From Mesorhizobium sp. Root552 (GTDB lineage: Bacteria; Pseudomonadota; Alphaproteobacteria; Rhizobiales; Rhizobiaceae): DNA of 64,000 nt. Positions 63,950 to 64,000 of the stretch are shown one piece after another. Within the stretch, counting starts at the first letter, position 1. Each line of letters starts with the position of its first letter. Position numbers and translations under genes: made by a program. The stretch is from assembly GCF_001427285.1 (NCBI RefSeq), contig NZ_LMFV01000003.1, forward strand, positions 1-64,000. Direction: 5' to 3'. The notes beneath the pieces are model-generated. The model made no database searches. It had not been told where the DNA came from and saw nothing but the letters and a program-made list of their open reading frames with translations.

Positions 63950-64000
63950 AACCGCCAGCTGGCCGAAAATTCCCGCTCCCTAAAACTCCATCGCGCAAGA

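Overview
The window looks like chromosomal DNA of a high-GC alphaproteobacterium of the Rhizobiales, most likely Phyllobacteriaceae (Mesorhizobium-like). This rests on the gene families and their best-known relatives, a tRNA-His with discriminator A73 and no encoded G-1, a RIME-like two-palindrome intergenic repeat, and a PdhS-type kinase. No transposase, phage, CRISPR or rRNA gene is visible. Coding density is high and about 45 protein genes are supported.

Layout. 1-120: 5' end of an aldehyde dehydrogenase. 428-4002: cysJI sulfite reductase. 4672-10115: a redox/stress block (di-haem cytochrome c peroxidase-like protein, Crp/Fnr regulator, cupredoxin, ECF sigma factor, Rieske-FAD reductase). 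10253-13831: hydantoinase/oxoprolinase, a small protein and a LysR regulator. 13969-16333: 5-formyl-THF cyclo-ligase and an orphan aa3 oxidase subunit I. 16500-19657: a puuA/puuB-like pair split by a four-helix-bundle gene with inverted flanks. 19676-32882: a 2-aminoethylphosphonate (AEP) locus with LysR, Na/Pi transporter, phnW-phnA-phnY, FAD oxidase, EamA permease and phnSTU. 32902-35501: reverse transsulfuration. 36073-36149: tRNA-His. 36452-42820: phasin, large PdhS-like kinase and acetoacetyl-CoA synthetase. 43043-44908: AsmA. 44918-49049: potFGHI polyamine importer. 49407-50360: DMT permease. 50531-53520: ScfR/RamB-type regulator divergent from isocitrate lyase. 54225-55800: receiver-like protein and pyrC. 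55941-59207: MttB-family methyltransferase and MocR regulator. 59466-63949: pgi, HAD phosphatase, trpS and a second ECF sigma factor.

How it fits together. The phn locus can import AEP and convert it through phosphonoacetaldehyde and phosphonoacetate to acetate and phosphate. Acetate needs the glyoxylate shunt, and isocitrate lyase with its likely regulator is also here. Phasin and acetoacetyl-CoA synthetase point to polyhydroxybutyrate turnover. The pot transporter and the puuA/puuB-like pair form a polyamine theme.

The most notable signals are two. First, one promoter motif, GGAAC[C/G]-N16-ATC[C/T]AA, lies upstream of both paralogous sigma genes, the cupredoxin gene and the Rieske-FAD reductase gene, which suggests a small autoregulated ECF regulon. 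Second, a 433-bp unit holds only a four-helix-bundle gene, is bounded by imperfect inverted repeats and an octamer array, and sits between two functionally linked genes like a minimal mobile cassette.
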